From assembly GCF_015210005.1 (NCBI RefSeq), contig NZ_MU158698.1, forward strand, positions 2,683,654 to 2,747,653: DNA of 64,000 nt, written 5' to 3'. The notes beneath the pieces are model-generated. The model was not told the origin of the DNA. It did not search any database and saw nothing but the letters and a program-made list of their open reading frames with translations. Position 1 is the stretch's first letter. Every line of letters begins with the position of its first letter. This DNA comes from Sphingobacterium hungaricum (lineage in GTDB: Bacteria; Bacteroidota; Bacteroidia; Sphingobacteriales; Sphingobacteriaceae). Of this stretch, positions 63,341 to 64,000 are shown piece by piece. The translations under genes were made by a program, and so were the position numbers.

Positions 63341-64000
63341 GAAACATGGAAAAAACAATTTTTTGTGCGCTGGCGGCCCTGTTGGTTTTATTTTCTGCAT
63401 CCTGTGACAAATTTCTGGACACAAAGCCCGATCAAAAACTTGCCGTTCCGCAGAGCCTTGAAGATCTTCAGGCTTTGCTGGATGACTATACCAATCGGAC
63501 GATGGAAAGCGCTGCAGGAGAGATCAGCTCTGGCGAGTACACCGTCAGCGATGCCAATCTAGCATCCCTTTCTTCCTCATCAGCCTTTGACAGGCGGATG
63601 TATCAATGGGACGGAGATAATTTGTTCGAACAGGGGAGCTCATTGGGCGATTGGGGGCGCTATTACACGACAATATATACATGCAATACGGTGCTCGAAA
63701 ATCTTGAGAATATCGAGAGGGGCATATCCAATGCGGCACAGTACGACCAGATACGGGGCAGGGCTTTTTTTTGGCGCGCACAAAAGCTGTTTCAGGCTAG
63801 CTTGATCTGGTGCAGCGCGTACGATCAGCGTACAGCGGCGAAACAGCTCGGGCTGCCGATCCGGCTTGGCACAGATTTCAATGAGGTATCGGTCCGATCT
63901 GATATGCAGCAGACATATCGGCAGATCCTCGAAGATGCCGAAAGCTGTATCCGTCTTTTGCCAGAGCAGGTTTCGCACCCTGTCCAGCCGGGCCGTTGCG
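63337..64000 (+). CDS. SusD/RagB-family lipoprotein (cut by window end)
   Basis: The gene starts at 63337 (MRNMEKTIFCALAALLVLFS, lipobox SASC with Cys23), overlapping the SusC stop as ATGA, and is open to the window edge; 221 codons are present. The SusD pattern is visible: CDKFLDTKPDQKLAVPQSLEDLQALLDDYT, then TTIYTCNTVLENLENIERG and IRGRAFFWRAQKLFQASLIWC with its TPR-like helices. SusD proteins sit on the cell surface and hand ligands to SusC. Met at 63346 is a possible second start but would shorten the signal. The remaining part of the protein, normally 450-600 residues in all, lies outside. Confidence 0.93.
   Translation, partial: MRNMEKTIFCALAALLVLFSASCDKFLDTKPDQKLAVPQSLEDLQALLDDYTNRTMESAAGEISSGEYTVSDANLASLSSSSAFDRRMYQWDGDNLFEQGSSLGDWGRYYTTIYTCNTVLENLENIERGISNAAQYDQIRGRAFFWRAQKLFQASLIWCSAYDQRTAAKQLGLPIRLGTDFNEVSVRSDMQQTYRQILEDAESCIRLLPEQVSHPVQPGRC

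Noticed and set aside
1..64000. tRNA or rRNA genes as integration sites
   Set aside because: I looked for cloverleaf patterns and conserved rRNA stretches at the element borders and found none; a tRNAscan run would settle it.

Overview
The window looks like a chromosomal stretch of a Bacteroidota bacterium, most likely Sphingobacteriaceae (Sphingobacterium or Pedobacter type). The grounds are the SusC/SusD pair at the right end, relics of CTnDOT-type conjugative transposon genes (rteC, traE), 6-bladed beta-propeller and outer-membrane barrel genes, promoters of the Bacteroidota form (TTG, about 20 bp, TAnnTTTG), and the near absence of Shine-Dalgarno sequences. Most of the window is AT-rich accessory DNA. 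The universal stress protein region (about 11.8-13.3 kb) and the right end from about 58.9 kb are clearly richer in GC and look like older host sequence.

Left part. 1-4.1 kb is the end of a mobile element: a mobile-element-type protein, a small ADP-ribosyltransferase-like protein and a large serine recombinase. 4.1-9.2 kb is a leftward four-gene group (PHP-domain ATPase, small overlapping partner, Cys/His-rich protein, PD-(D/E)XK nuclease) that looks like a defence operon. 9.3-11.5 kb carries two HxlR regulators, each divergent from one enzyme gene (a VOC protein and a nitroreductase), with repeats that look like operators in both divergent gaps. 11.8-15.8 kb holds a tandem UspA protein, a lipoprotein, a double-HTH regulator and an AraC regulator. 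The AraC gene faces a TolC-HlyD-MFS efflux operon (15.9-20.1 kb), which is followed by a degenerate rteC.

Middle part. 20.6-36 kb is a defence island. It contains a two-gene unit with a PD-(D/E)XK protein; a four-gene leftward operon of MBL-fold protein, trypsin-like protease, small middle component and Rad50-like ATPase with zinc hook (ABC three-component type); a HEPN-like and a nuclease-like orphan; and a 970-residue STAND protein (nuclease-like N-terminus, NB-ARC NTPase, C-terminal repeats). Between and after these lie wrecked genes: an ORF6N/PLD-like protein, a serine recombinase start and a DUF2971-like gene. 36.5-46.7 kb is a compact rightward cluster: GtrA flippase, a secreted six-cysteine protein with a (Thr-Gly)9 tail, two beta-propeller proteins, a TMTC-like GT-C enzyme, a CxxC thioredoxin-like protein, an outer-membrane barrel, a GtrB-like GT2 and a PIG-V-like GT-C. 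I read it as a possible system that exports and O-glycosylates its own small surface protein. It is my best candidate for an undescribed system.

Right part. An erythromycin esterase homologue, a MerR/MBL pair, a broken yceI, a HaeIII-like type II restriction-modification pair (predicted GGCC) with a DUF4145 protein, a broken traE and a degenerate ISL3-type insertion sequence lead to an XRE regulator. Its promoter region contains a perfect 18-bp palindrome and a divergent promoter that points into about 310 nt able to fold into a five-helix rod, a candidate structured RNA. The window ends in a TlpA-like, SusC, SusD nutrient-uptake operon cut by the window edge.
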